A stretch of 64,000 nucleotides of DNA from NCBI GenBank assembly GCA_003415625.1, contig PYIU01000003.1:6944001-7008000 (forward strand), in the 5' to 3' direction. This document shows, one piece after another, positions 20,430 to 33,119 of this stretch (its first letter is position 1; each line of letters opens with the position of its first letter). The notes beneath the pieces are model-generated. The model searched no databases. It saw only the letters and a program-made list of their open reading frames with translations, and was not told the origin of the DNA. This stretch comes from Aquanectria penicillioides. Taxonomy: Eukaryota > Ascomycota > Sordariomycetes > Hypocreales > Nectriaceae. The position numbers were made by a program, and so were the translations under genes.

Positions 20430-21833
20430 GCCTTGTATTGCCTCGTCTTAGCGTGCGGACAGTCCTGTCCGCCTCACATCCGGTCCGAGGTTTCTGTTGA
20501 CGAGTGGGCACGGGCTCTCTCATTTCGGACATTCTTCGCCAATCCCGTTGAATAAAGAGGGAGAAACATACATGACCTCGGCAATGGCGCAGACCAAAGT
20601 TGTGAAACTGCATAATGGGCGAGGGGAAGCCGCATTTGAGTTTCAAGAGAGTGTGTGTGGTAGAATGCAGTGCTCTGATCGATGGTCGTGCATGAGCAGC
20701 AGGCTGTGCGACCATCGAACCTCAGACACCACATGTAAACCAGGATCACCCTCAACACCACAGCAATTGCTCGGACAGCCACAACGGCCCGCGCGGGATG
20801 GCATCGCTGTAATAAATGCTTTTTGAGTTCCCCGCGGACTCCGCGAACGAACCGAGCGTACGGAACGAAAACTCAATGATAGGTTTTCCTCCTCGTCAAA
20901 TCACAGCGCACCAGCACTAGCGGATCGACGTCATCCATGTAGTGGAGCGGGCGACCCCAAACTTCCCGGGAGACGCGGAAAACTACAGATACTCCAACAG
21001 AAAACGAAAAAAAAAAAACACCCTTGTTTTCGGAGGCGGCGTCGTAAACTGGGGCGGCGCAGCAACGCCCGCACCACTGCTTCGTTAATATGAAAACTAA
21101 ACACAGTTTCCCAAAGGTCCTGGATGCCTTCATTCCTATCAATCCTCCTACGCCGAGTGACTCCTACGTCCTCCTGTCCTAGAAGCCTGGAGGAGTCCAC
21201 GGGCGGAGATGACCAGCGCCCAGCTGGGGAGGCAGTGCTGTTTCCTGGTCGCCCGCCGCCCAGGTTCCTAGACAGATCTAGGTACCACAGCTACATACAT
21301 ACATTCTTTGCATGCATAAGGCTTCCAACCCTCGGGGGTGGAAATCAGGCCCAAGATGGAAGTGGACAGCCTCGTTGGAAGCCTAAAGAAGGTTTCCCGC
21401 AATCCTGTGCCGGCAACATGGCGAGACGTGCCAGGGTAGGTATGTTGCTGACGACTTCGCCCCCGCCTGGAACCTCTTCGTTGGAATCCGAAAACTCCGT
21501 CGCCGCATCGCCGGTCGGACATGATGAAACGCACTGCCTCAGCCTCGGGAGTCACGGCTTGTCATGTTCGGGTCTGACACAGGGCGACGCGAGGATTCTA
21601 CGGAGACGCAACACACCTCATCACAGTAAACAGTCATCGTGGACTCCCACCCCTGGCTCCCCACGTTTGCCACATTCCAGCGCAAGCGTCCAGTGAGGTC
21701 ATTCCTCATCTACGAGACCCCCTGGCAGGCTGCGCCCCCCTGGTTGGTTTCTTGTTTGCTTGCTTCCATGGAGGAGCACTCCACGTGGATTGCCAGGGGC
21801 CGGGCAAAGAAGGACCAAACCCTCGTTTGTGTG

Positions 21834-21840
<7 letters not shown>

Positions 21841-21864
<24 letters not shown>
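21841..21864. repeat. (GT)12 microsatellite
   Basis: Twelve GT units follow an imperfect GTGAGTGTGA lead-in and are followed by ACACAC, giving a small potential palindrome. Confidence 0.93.
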
Positions 21865-23010
21865 ACACACTTGTTCCCTTCCCCCCGGCCGGTGTAAGGG
21901 TGATTTCCGGCCTTCTCAGACATGGGAGGGAGCCTGTCTGAGCCTATCACGCGGGAAGACCATCACGCGAGACTTGAGCCGTCCGTGAACAATCTCGGTC
22001 TTCGCGCTTTTACAAAGGTCATTCACCAGTCCCCCGCTCAGCCTTGTCCGAAGGGCGGCTCGTAGTTACGGAGCTCAGTCTCGCGTGGTAAGCACCATTG
22101 CCCTTCCACCCTTCCCCAAAACATGCCGTCTCCGAAAAGCGTGAGATTGAGGCGAGTTGGAGATGAGACGAAATGAGATGAGTCAGCGGTGATTCCGAGA
22201 TGGCAGCCCTTCATACGGGCGCACAGAGCCCACGGGTGAAGAATTGCCGGTCAGTGCGCGAGGGACGCGCGCTGTTGGGAAGGGCTACTCTCAGCCCTGT
22301 CTGTTTACAGTTGTGGTTGACGGGATGGATGCTACGTCGCATTATTGCCTTCGTTTTCACGATGTGGCCTTTGGGCTTCTATTTTTTTCTAGCCTGGGCG
22401 CTTGGGACTGGAGCTTTGAAAGTTTGGGGTTAGGTTTTCGGAAAAGCTTCAGGGATCAGGGCTCACACGCGGCTCTGTTTTGGGCTGAATTGCACGAAAA
22501 CGAAGTGTGCACGGTTCTGTAGTTGTCCGGGGTGGTGCTGGTTCGCAAAGGCACTAAGCATGCGATGGAAACAGATTGATATTGCTTTTTTTTGTTTTTT
22601 GTTTTGGTAGTTTCGCTTTGCATCTTTCGCATGTTATCGCAATATGGGGTAATTTCGCACACACATCTTAACATGAAGTGGGTATCAAGCGTGGCCTGGG
22701 CGTGGCCTGGGCGTGGGGAGAAGGATTCATAACAAAAGATGACGCTGCAAGCACGTGGAGAATGATCAGAGAATATTGGGAAAATTCGTTTGTTTTAGCC
22801 ATTATAAGGTGCCTAAGGTAAGATAGAGGAAATTGCCATTGTTGAGGCAGACAGTTAATAGTCGGTAGTATCCGTAGTAGTGGTGGTAGTACAGTCCCAT
22901 GCATGAATCCCGTGAACACATATTCCAAACCCAACCGCTTTTTTATAACAAATCCCAATTTTGCCCGGTCTCATTACCCAGAGACTCATAAACTCCAAGC
23001 TGGTGAGGAC

Positions 23011-23034
23011 AAAAAAAAAAAAAAAAAAAAAAAA
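23011..23034. repeat. Poly-A tract (24 nt)
   Basis: An uninterrupted run of 24 A lies about 260 bp downstream of the minus-strand acidic-protein gene. On that strand it is poly-T. Confidence 0.95.
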
Positions 23035-23292
23035 GGAAAAGCCAAGTAAATGTCCCATGGCTGGGAGGATATCCAGGTATCAATAATAAAATCCCAATCC
23101 ATAACCAATTCCAAAATATGCCCAATCTTTCCAATGTGGGTGTGTTTGGTTGTGTAAAAATAACCGTTGCAGGAAGCGAATGATGAGAAATGAATGAAGG
23201 ATGTATGGGTATCGAAGAAATCATAAGGCATGCTAAAGACCCAAAGTGTAAAACAGAGTAGGAAAAGGTGTGGTGATAGAATAGCTTGCTGT

Positions 23293-24090
23293 TTAGAAGC
23301 TGGCTCGCTCAGGTTCACGTGCGGCGCCGTCCATGTCCTCGGCACGGAAGACAATTCCACGTCGCTTCCATCCGCCACGGCGGATGAATTCGTCGACTGT
23401 GTCGAGAGATCGCATGGGAGGTCGCTTTGGAGCGTTCGGGCGGTTGTAGGTGATGTTGAGGCTGAGGGTTTGGAGGGCGGCGGTGCGGTGAGAAGTTCGG
23501 CGAGACAGACGTCGCATCTCGAGGACGTCGTCACTCTCATCCTCATCAGTAGTAGAGTCCTCATCCTCCTCGGAGTTCTCATCCTGAGTAACTTCGAACT
23601 CGAGGGTATCAATAGTAGACTCGGACCAGCGGGAGCGAGGCATGGGAGGGCGGGTAGCCAGAGTGGTAAAGAAGTTGTCTTGGGGTTCTTGGTTCTCCTG
23701 GGCGTCATCATCGATGGGGCTCACATGGGGAGGGAGAGCCATCTCGGTGGGCTCTTGCCGAGCAACATTCTTCTCAACAATGATGCTCTCATCCTCCTCA
23801 TTATCGCTGAACACAGTCATTGAAGGGCTGGTGTTCTTGAAAGGGCGGTCGAACAGCCTGGGCGGGGCATGGAAGGCCGGGTTGAGGTGAAGAGGGTCCA
23901 TGTCGGGCCGGGCGGTGGTGGGAGTTCGAGCGGTAGGAGTAGCGACGGGAGTAGATGAGGTCGAGGAGGATAGAGAGCAGCCAGAGGAGAGGGATGAGCC
24001 AGAGAAGGAAACCTTGCGGATGTGGAGGTCGCGGGGTCGCTTGTGGCAAGACTTGCGTCGCTGGCCGAAGCCGTGGCCTAGGACATGCAT
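23293..24090 (-). CDS. Ser-rich/acidic protein of unknown function
   Basis: Single-exon ORF of 265 residues. The N-terminus is basic (QRRKSCHKRPRDLHIRKVSFSG) and followed by a long Ser/Thr/Pro tract. The middle contains acidic segments (SDNEEDESI, NSEEDEDSTTDEDESDD). The C-terminal 70 residues look structured and conserved, with RRTSHRTAALQTLSLN, MRSLDTVDEFIRRGGWKRRGIVF and a final AEDMDG segment. Cysteines are few and no catalytic motif or membrane segment is seen. I do not recognise the family. It stands alone between 3.4 kb and 9.0 kb of non-coding DNA. Such long upstream regions in fungi often belong to heavily regulated developmental genes, so a regulated role is plausible but unproven. 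Confidence 0.75.
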   Translation of the reverse strand: MHVLGHGFGQRRKSCHKRPRDLHIRKVSFSGSSLSSGCSLSSSTSSTPVATPTARTPTTARPDMDPLHLNPAFHAPPRLFDRPFKNTSPSMTVFSDNEEDESIIVEKNVARQEPTEMALPPHVSPIDDDAQENQEPQDNFFTTLATRPPMPRSRWSESTIDTLEFEVTQDENSEEDEDSTTDEDESDDVLEMRRLSRRTSHRTAALQTLSLNITYNRPNAPKRPPMRSLDTVDEFIRRGGWKRRGIVFRAEDMDGAAREPERASF

Positions 24091-26827
24091 CTTGATGGAG
24101 TTGTGTAAGTCGATTAGACTGAATGTGATAGTGATGTTGATGCCGGGAATTAGGCAGGACAGCTGATCGGTCCTTGGTAGCGGTTGATGGAAGGTGTGCG
24201 GTTTACCGGTTCGGTCGTATTCTCTTCTCGGGTTCGTGAGTGAGTGAGTGGGTGAGGGAGAGTGTAAGTGGTGGATCGCCCGGAGAAGAGGAGGAGGAGC
24301 TGAGGTTGAGAGCGAGCGGAAGGATGGAATATTAGATTAGGTTGAGGGATAGTGATGGTCTCTCAAAGGAAGGTGATGTTGGGATTGACTTGACTATACA
24401 GATGGATTAGAGGAGCAATGGACATCCGGGGCGTCCAAGTCTATAAATAAAAGGACCCGAAAAGCGAAGGCGATGGAGGACGTCACTGACCGTCAGAGCC
24501 GAGCAAGGCTACATGGTACCTGGCAAGGCATAGCCTGGGCGCTGGCATGCAACGGAGACAGGACCAGGACCAGGTATCGGTGTGTGTGGATGTGGATACT
24601 GGATGAGTGGATCTTCCAGGCACTAAGACAACCCCGGTCAGGCTACAATTCGTATCCCCACTCACACATCACTCACAGGCGATCCCTGTCCACCTGGGGG
24701 GAGGGGGCGTTTGGGACGTACCGCCGTGCCGTGCAAACCTGCAAATGTCCGTCGGTACCTGCGGTACTTGCTGTACGTACCCTGCCTGGGGCACCGGATG
24801 GGATAGATGGATCGTGGAGGGCCAAGAAGGAAGGGGAAGGGGAGACGAGGAAGAAGGAAAGAAGAGAAAGTTGAAAAAGAAACGAAGACGGGAGCGGTCC
24901 TGTACAGACGTGTACTCTGGACGTACAGATTATCCCCCAGCCTCAGCTCGTCAATAGCCAGATTCCTCACGCTCAGCTCAGGGCTGGCTCTCCGGGGTGC
25001 AGGGCTCAACAAACCCATGGCAGTCGTGATGACAGTGATGCCGAGAGTCCACGGTCTCCGCAGGCAGAATTGTTTTTCGCTGCGCACCGGACGGAGACGG
25101 GGACGGAGGGCCCTCACTCCATCAGCGCTCGCTCTCATCAGCAGTCCGCCAGTCACAGGCCGGAGTGACGGGCTTTCACCAAAGGGCTCTCTGGGCCCGC
25201 CGATCCAAACCCTGGCTTTGCTTGGCAGACACAGACCAGTACTTGGAGGTACCTACAGGTTGCACATGGCACATCACCGCACCAGGTACTACCGGTAGTC
25301 CGCACAGCAGAGCCTTTCCTTGCCGTAGCCTGTCAGAGAGTACAGTACGTATCCCGGGATTTTCCATCCTTTTTTTCCCCTTTCGTTTGTAGTGATGCCT
25401 GTGCCTGTTGACTGTTTGTGCCTGTTTGTGGCCGATTCCTTGCTCTAGGTTTTCTCGCATTTCTCGCTTGCCTTGGCGGCGGGACAGCATCATGACCCAA
25501 ATGCGGACCACTTCCACCACAAATGACAAATGTCCATTTTCAGAATTACACTCTCTCCTCACACACGCACACTTACATGCAATCCTTTCTTTTTTACCTT
25601 TACCGCCGTAGACAGAACAAACGCAAACTCAAATGTAGGGCTTCATCGTCTTTGGCCGCCGGCCTGTGCTTCTTTTTTTTTTTTCATTCTCTGCTTTAGC
25701 CTCTGGCGTTCCTGTCTGCCCGTTTCTGAGCATGAGGTTTGATGGACCATTTTCCTCTTCCGGACAGATGGTTCCTGACGCTTGGCCCCGTCGCTCGCCT
25801 CTCGCACACCGACTTGGCTTGAGCCCCTTCCTTTCCAACTGTTTCTTGTGCCTGGCTCCCGTGCACGCCACCCCATCATCCCCCTCCGCACACCCCCCTT
25901 CCTCCGAACGCCACCGAACGATTCCCGGGCCGGCCTTTGGGATTTTGCCTGGTGAACCCGAGGGCGAGCGTCTGTGTGTAGCAGCAAGCGTCGTACTCAG
26001 GCTGGGCGAGCATTGTGCTGTATTGAATTGTATTATATTGCAATCAGTGATTGGTTTTGATGGATGCCTGTGCCTGGCCGTGTAACGCCAGTCCCCGGGC
26101 GATGCGTTGTCCTCCAATGCAAATCAATCAATTAATTCTTTTTTTTTTTTCGTTGTCAATCCTAGCTTTCTTTACTTTGGCGAGCGGGTTATTTTTCAAT
26201 AGTAAGAATCATCATTCGCCCGTCATTCCCCAGCAGCCGACAGGGCAATCTATCAAAATTCGATTGCATGCCCGGTTGCCAGCCAGCCATCTCGCGTGAA
26301 ACTACTTTTTCAATCAACCGCATTGGATGACATCGACATGCCACATCCCTGCGCCCATGATCCGGGGGAGGGATCAGTCACGCCCACAGTCCACGCTGGC
26401 AGATGTGACCGGGGGTGGCGGCCGGTGGTGGAGAGCGAGACAGATGGTCGACGGGCTGACCAGCGAGAGAGAAGAGGACGACGGGTGAAAAAAGAAATTA
26501 TCGTCCAGCCCCGATACAGCAGAAGCGAAAAAAAGCAAACCGTGGAGGGGCCTGCCTTGGAGATCCCGGGCCCAGAAACCTCGTGACGTTGGTCCCAGTG
26601 TGTGATGAAGTACCAGTGTCTTGCCCAGGCAACGTTGTCTTGCTTGTCGTGAGCGTGAACGAGCGCGAGCGTGAGCTTGAGTGCGTGCATGTCGCATCCC
26701 CGGCGCACACAACTGGGTCATCGCCTCACCTGCGTCCGCGGGAGGGATGAGGCATTCCATTCTGGAACTGGGTCTTTGTTTTGGTTGATGTGATTGGGCA
26801 TCCCTACACAGTCAGTCGCCTTTTCTC

Positions 26828-26906
26828 ACTCACACATGCACACACAAACTCACTAACACACACACTCACACACACACACAACTACACACACACACAACTA
26901 CACACG
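26828..26906. repeat. Degenerate CA/CACT microsatellite cluster
   Basis: Runs of CACA interrupted by CTCA and ACTA units extend for about 80 bp. Confidence 0.88.
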
Positions 26907-29900
26907 CTACTGACTGACACTTATTACTCACTAACTCACTCACACGCATTTACACGTACGCTACGTAGCACACCACATAGGTAGGCGGTGCCCGACCGGA
27001 ACTTGACTTGGCCGAGCCTGCTTTCTGCCCTTTCAATTGTAAACCCTGTTTCAATGTGAGCAAAAGTAATACATACAGCCCAAACGAAACAGGGTGCCCC
27101 GGGGCCGGGACACAAACAGGATCTAGGCCGTGTCCTTCGAAACATCCGCCTAATCTTCAATGTCATGACTACGTACTCACATGCCTGCAGCTACCAGTAC
27201 CGGTACCTTGGGTCATCAATCGTCGTCGTGGCGAACCCGCCTGCCAACCTGCCTGGCGCCATGTAGCAGACGGCGAAGATGTCGTCTACACCTGTATGTC
27301 TGTAGGTCTGTAGGACTTGGCGGGGCGTGGTCGCGTTCCTGACTGTGTGTTCCTGGTTCCTGAGTCCGGTTCCAGGCGGCGTGCGCACCCTCGAGTTAGG
27401 GCGGCCTGCTCTAAGACTGCCCACGGCCGCCCCCCCGCCCCAAAGGCGCGCAGACAAAGTCTCAACGTCACTATGACCGCTATTACTACCACCCATTTCC
27501 AGTGAACCCGAAATCCCGCAACTCCGACGCCTCAGCCGAGGGCAACCCCATCTCGACTCGGTCTGGTCTGCGATGGTGCACGCTTGAGGCTATCGTTGAT
27601 CGACACCGGCTCTCCTTGGAAATTTCTTTAGGCTTTGTTTCCTTTTCTCACCGCCATCAAGCCTCCCTTGAATAGCTTAATTCGTTTCCATTCATCTACC
27701 GTTCGCTCTCCCTTGCGTTGGGCTGGTGAAGCACCTCCCCATCACAGCCCATCACCAGACGAACCTGGCTCGTGGCGCTAACGATCATGGCACCGTCGAG
27801 CGGCTCGCAGCTCTTCCAGCTGCGCATGGCCATGGCCATCTGACTTGGGCCAAAAACCCTCGCGTCACCGTTTTCTATCTTATCCCAGGGCGGACGCCAA
27901 GCCAGGTCCGAAAGTGCAAGTGGGGAGACTCGTAGCCTCGTGATGCCCTATTCCGTGTATGAGGGTGTGTGATGCATCTACGGAGTACATTCGCACAACT
28001 AACTGCTCTTGCAAAAGCCGGTGAGGGGGTGACATGAGGGGGACAACACCAGAGGATCGTAGGGAGGGGGAGGACGGGTGGCGTCGTCCCTAACTGCAAT
28101 ACGGATAGCTTCGAGAGGGGCTTCTTTGTCTGGTCGTCGCCCTTGCAGCTTGAGCGATTTGCACTGCATTCTCCAAGAGCCCAAACTAGCACCAAGGCGG
28201 TCCAGCGGCGACGACGACGACGGGATGGCACTCTGCGAGTGTTTAGCTGCTGCAGCTGGCGGCGGTGCCGTGTTCCTGCAGCCATGGTCCATGGATGCCA
28301 TCACGCATCACGCACATGGAGGGGACCCAGTGGGATGTCAATCTCACCTGCATCATGCATGAGACTATCCTGTCCCCATGCAACTACCAAGCTCTACAAC
28401 CACCACCAACCCGTTTACGCTCATCTGCCCCTCCCCCATCTCCTCCTATCCGCGCACCACGAGAGTCTGGACTCTTGCTGCACCTGCAACCACTCTCAGC
28501 GTTGCTCAGAGACAAAAAAAAAAAGCGCCGAGCCGTGTCGTGCGTAACTCGCTTCTCAGAGCCCCGGACGGGATGAATGCTCCGTTTCTCCTCCACAGCC
28601 TTGTGTTGGTTCGCACCACCCCCAGACGAGCTGGTCCCAAGGCTGGCCCAAACAGCAGGATGGACAAAGACACACAAACACAAGCCAGACAGACCCAGCC
28701 GGAGAGACAGAAAGCCACTGAAGCCCGCGGGCATCATCCGAGGAACACCTCGCACACGTCGTCCGCCCGTTGCGTGATGTTTTCTCGCCTCAAATCCATT
28801 CCCCGTGAACGCCGTGCAGCCTCTGTCTCAACCTCGCCGTGCGCCTCAAGCAGTAACTTAACTTACTCGTCCGCCCGGCTTCTGCTTGAGCCTGCATGTT
28901 GCATGTGTAGGCGTTTCTCGGCATTTCTTCTTGTCTCAGTCCCTATCTCTTGCTATCTGTAGCTGTTTCTTCCCCTCTCCTCTTCTCCATCCCCTTAAAT
29001 CTTTGCCGATCCCTTTCCCAATCATGAGTGCGCGCGTGCGCGCCCTCTTCACCCTCCTGCTCGATCACTCCACACACGTCTCACATCAATCTCACCATTC
29101 CTCAGCAGACGCGTTAATCACTCGACAAAGTGCCCCCCAGATCGCGCTATGCGCGGGGTCACTTTTCGACTCGCTGCCACCCCCGTCTATCCACTGTCTG
29201 GTAGTAGTAGTCAGGTACACACACACTGACTGACTGGTCTTCAATCGTTGACTCTCGCTAAAGATTTCCTTTGGTGGAGTGCTTCCCCCTCACCCTAAAC
29301 GGAGGAGGAGCCTCAACTGGGGACAATTATGAGACCTCACCGCCAGATGGGAGTTGAGAACCCTCGTCCCGCTCCGCCCCGTAGTGCGAGGGCCCGTCCT
29401 TCGCCATCACCGCCCGGCGCTGGAGGATTTGCGGGGACTCTTGGCGCGGACGAAAAAAAATGACGAGACCCCTCTCAACGACATCGTGAATAGTGGTGGT
29501 GAGCGGAGAAAGCTGAGCGTCCTCATTCCAACAAGATTACCTACTCGTTCCTGGTTAATGCTCAGCCTGACCTTGCCCACATGCGCAAACTTCGCATGCA
29601 TGTAATGTGCCTAATGTACTGCCGGTATCCGTCATCCTACTCACCATCACTCGCACATACGGCATCTGTTGGCTCTCGTTGGCCCCAGCGTTGCGGGCGT
29701 GGCGTCGTCCGCCCAGCTCCAAGCCTTAGCCGGACATGGGGTCGACAGCCATTCACAGCTCAAGGACGCCCGATACGCATTTTGGCCTCGATATCCTCAA
29801 CGCATCCTCGCTCGTTTATCGTCGCCATCGCCGTCGCCGTCGCCGTCGTCTTCGCAGTGGAGCAATTATTGGAAATCGAGATTTGCCGTTCTGTCGGGAA

Positions 29901-31420
29901 CAGGCGTGGTAGGCCAGGAATCATTGCTTCTTCCTTCAGGGGAGAGGGGGGACTGCCTTTCCTTCTGCTTCATGTTTTGTCCTTGTCTTTTTTTTCTTTT
30001 TTTTTCTTTTGGGAGGGTCCGGTCGTTTCTTTTTGCTCGCTCGGGGACGCTTCCGGGCTACTTCTCAAATCTCATCGACATCAAAGGTACCAGTATCTCA
30101 TCTGGCAGCTGGAATGGTGCATGGCGCTGGGTCTCCGATGGCCTAGGCCTGCGCAGCAAAAGAAAAGAAAAAGTAAACACCACCACCTCGGGAGCAGCCC
30201 AACCCCCCAGCCAGCCATCAGCCAGCCCAATCCCATCCAGCTGGTACTGACCGATGGCGCTGCAACGTTGTCTCTTGCCCCGGGGGCCTGCTTCAGACTG
30301 ACGGGGAAAAGCATCAATTGAGCTCTCTGATTGCACGGATACAAGCCGAATTACCAAATGTCAAAAAGTGTCAACCCGGGTCCCCGATCCCGCCGCCCTT
30401 CGGCGACCATCATCGACATTGCATTGTTTACGAATCCATCAAAAGCACAACTGACTCCATCCATGCAAGTTGCCTCCCAGCGGGCACCCTCAGCCTCTTG
30501 CGCCCACTGAGCTGAGCCCCCCCCCATACCCCCAAACCCCCGGATCGATGAGACGCTGTTTAGTCTGGGCCCGCATATCTTCGCCGGGTAACTACCGTAT
30601 GTCCCAGTGTCTGGCACAGAGTTTGCAGCCAGTAGAAGCCAGAATATTGTCTCCAAATATCCGTAAACTTTTTACCCCAAGATCCGAGTAGGGACATGGG
30701 TACCATGCGCGGCTGAATAGGTAGTAATCCAAATCCATTTGATGGATTTGGAATATACTTTCTTCTTCCCCTTATTCATCTTTGGGGTTCTTTTTCTTCC
30801 ATTGTTGCTAGAGGGACCGTACCTGTTGGGGGCTAGAGCGCATCGATTGGCATGTAGCACGAGAGATGCATTACGAATGCCTTCATTTCGGGGTTTGAAG
30901 CCTGTTGGGTTTTGAAAATGTCTGTGCCGGAACTTTGAGTTGCCATCGCCCATCAACCCGAATTCCTGAGGTTCTTGATTTGGCTGCCTCCCCGGCCCAA
31001 GTCTGAACCATGCGCTCCGGAAGCTCATCCGGTGTCAGGATATCTAAAACCAATGACGTTTATGTCTTGACGACTGTCGAAAACCTTACGCCTGGGCGCA
31101 TCAGTAAGAATCTGGTGTGTATTATCCTGCACTGGCGTGTACATTGTCAATCATGTTTCCCGGCTCCCCTTCCGCAGCCATCCCGCACCTCCACGACGGC
31201 TGCAGGTTGGAGGACAGTAGGTAAGCAAAGTCACTTGCTTGGAGCAAGGACCTCCAGCAGCACCATAAAAACTCACAAAATTCATATCATCAAGCGTGCA
31301 TGGCTGACCCACAGAAGTGCGGGAGCGGGCAAGGTGTCCAATAGAAGAACTAGATCGTGCTAATAAAAAAGCAAACACATGATATGAATTTGGCAAGTTG
31401 TTACCGTACATACATACGTG

Positions 31421-31480
31421 CCTACCTAGGTACTCTGGGGTGTGCTACGGTACCTAGGTAGGTAGGTAGGTACTCGGGGT
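31421..31480. repeat. 13-bp inverted repeat with embedded TAGG tandem repeats
   Basis: CCTACCTAGGTAC at 31421-31433 is an exact reverse complement of GTACCTAGGTAGG at 31450-31462, with a 16-nt loop. It is followed by further TAGG units. AGGTACTC(T)GGGGTG also occurs directly repeated at 31428 and 31467. Confidence 0.85.
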
Positions 31481-33119
31481 GCCGCTGCTGAGGCCCGCGA
31501 ACTAGCTAAGACACACAGACGCACACATCCCATCCATCGTCTGCGGAACCTCGTTTCCTGACTGATAGTCGTGATCGCCGTCCACTGCCCCGTCTTCTCC
31601 AAGCCTCGTCTTTAACTCACTCTCACCCGTCGCCTCCAATTGGGCAGCCCCTGTGAATCCCCCCCTCGTCTTCAACCCAGGCCCGACTCACATCATCTCT
31701 GCCCACCACCACCAGCCTGATGTGGCGTGGCGCCTCTGAAGTGCGCGGCTTCCAGCTCGCACTACGCAAGACTATCGCGCATGGCACCAAGTACTGCAAG
31801 TACTACAGGTACTAACTAACTCTCTCCCCCGAGCATTCGTGCGAGTGCCCCCTCCCTTGTCCCCTAGCGCGCTATCCGTTCCTATTCACAATGACAATAC
31901 GTCTCCTCTCTGTACGTGTACGGATGGTGGCTCGCCACAGGACCACCACACGTTACGGAGTGAGGACTCGGTTCAAAGCCATTTACAGGGGTTGCAAGGG
32001 CTCCCGTTGGATAGCGGCCGGTGGCGCTTCAACCACGTCGTTGAACCTCGGGCTAACCAAGGTCTCGAGGTCATCGATCGACCACCATGTCAATCGACTA
32101 GGCCTCAGGAATCCATCAGCCTGCTTCCTTAGCACCGTATTCAACCATCACGAGATCCCCCGCCTGACAGGGGGTTTTCGGAGTTGCCATTGCTAAGCCA
32201 GCCAGGTTCATTGGATCGTGAGCTTGCTTGATTACAATTCAGACCAACTCATCTCTCTTTGACCTTGGAGCAAATTTGTACATTGTTAGGAATATGGGCT
32301 ATCGTGTATTGTCTCCATTGCTAAAACGCCGTCCAAATCCTCGAAACCGTGCGGCTTGACCAGGGTGTCTGTCTGTCTGACATGGTAATTCCTTCGCGCA
32401 AGGGCGGAGCTCCAGCGTGATCAGCTCTAGCAATGGCGATGCTCGTGGCAATGCCACGGCTATGGCCACCGCCATTAACCCCTCACCCAGCTATGCTCAT
32501 CCGTCAACTCCGCCACGGATACGGAGTACTCGGGATGATTCAGAGGGTATCTCTAGATCCTGGTGTGAAGTCGAGCATCTATGCTGCTCACCCCCGTCCC
32601 ATCAACTTGAAACAAACCATCCATCCATGTTTCCAGTTCCCAGTTCCAGTTCCCAGATCTGGCGTCCATTGGAGGTGGGGGGCGATATTTGGTTGCTTTG
32701 GCCGTTCAATCAGCCTTGATCTCATCATTGACTGACTCCCGTGAAACCTGCATTGCATGCGTCGACCCCCTCCAATCCAGTCACCGCAGACCGTTCGGCA
32801 TCCCGCCGCATAATTGCGGCTTTGATTTCCTAATTGCGCCGAGTGAACCGAGGAAAAAAGAAGAAGAAGAAGCACACCTGGCCTCCCTCCCTCCCGTTGT
32901 CAACGCCATGACCACCTCCACATCCAATATCAAGTCCATGATGTCAATGTGCTTTCTTCTTTGCTATTGCTACAAATTATGTCAAGTACCGGTACAACGC
33001 ATTCACTGCGTGGGGGGCGGCGATTGGTGACGCCCTTGCTGCACTCCCGCATCGAGCATCATGATAGGCGCCACACGACTGTGATCGACCTGCGCAAGCA
33101 AGGGGTAAACGGCAGTTGC

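Larger units (their letters stand above)
19891..23292. other. 3.4-kb intergenic region with simple repeats
   Basis: The promoter of the Clr5 gene lies at the left. The right end should hold the 3' UTR of the acidic protein gene. It contains a TTTC repeat (20400-20429), an A-run (about 21008-21020), a GT repeat (21841-21864) and a 24-base poly-A (23011-23034). ORFs up to 241 codons are present but are low-complexity or antisense to genes. No tRNA or rRNA is seen. Confidence 0.5.
24091..33119. other. 9-kb gene-poor region
   Basis: No protein family, intron-bearing gene or RNA gene could be supported on either strand. ORFs of 100-250 codons occur, but all are low-complexity, CT- or GA-biased, or have frames overlapping on both strands. 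It contains CT-rich leader-like segments (about 28380-29230), a CA-repeat cluster (26828-26906) and many GTAC-centred palindromes (for example near 24755, 25247, 27198, 31449). It lies upstream of the minus-strand acidic-protein gene, so part may be its promoter or long 5' leader. A non-coding transcript cannot be excluded. Confidence 0.55.

Noticed and set aside
22986..23711. 241-codon minus-strand ORF
   Set aside because: It overlaps the acidic-protein gene in another frame and ends in translated poly-T. It is a compositional shadow.
26828..26906. CA-repeat cluster as a CRISPR-like or minisatellite array
   Set aside because: Units are 2-4 bp with no unique spacers; it is an ordinary microsatellite.
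28378..28962. 194-codon plus-strand ORF in the gene-poor region
   Set aside because: Composition is CT-rich leader-like; overlapping ORFs exist in all frames and no motif is present.
29581..30321. 246-codon plus-strand ORF in the gene-poor region
   Set aside because: A second, overlapping ORF of 193 codons exists in another frame, and both are low-complexity with no family features.
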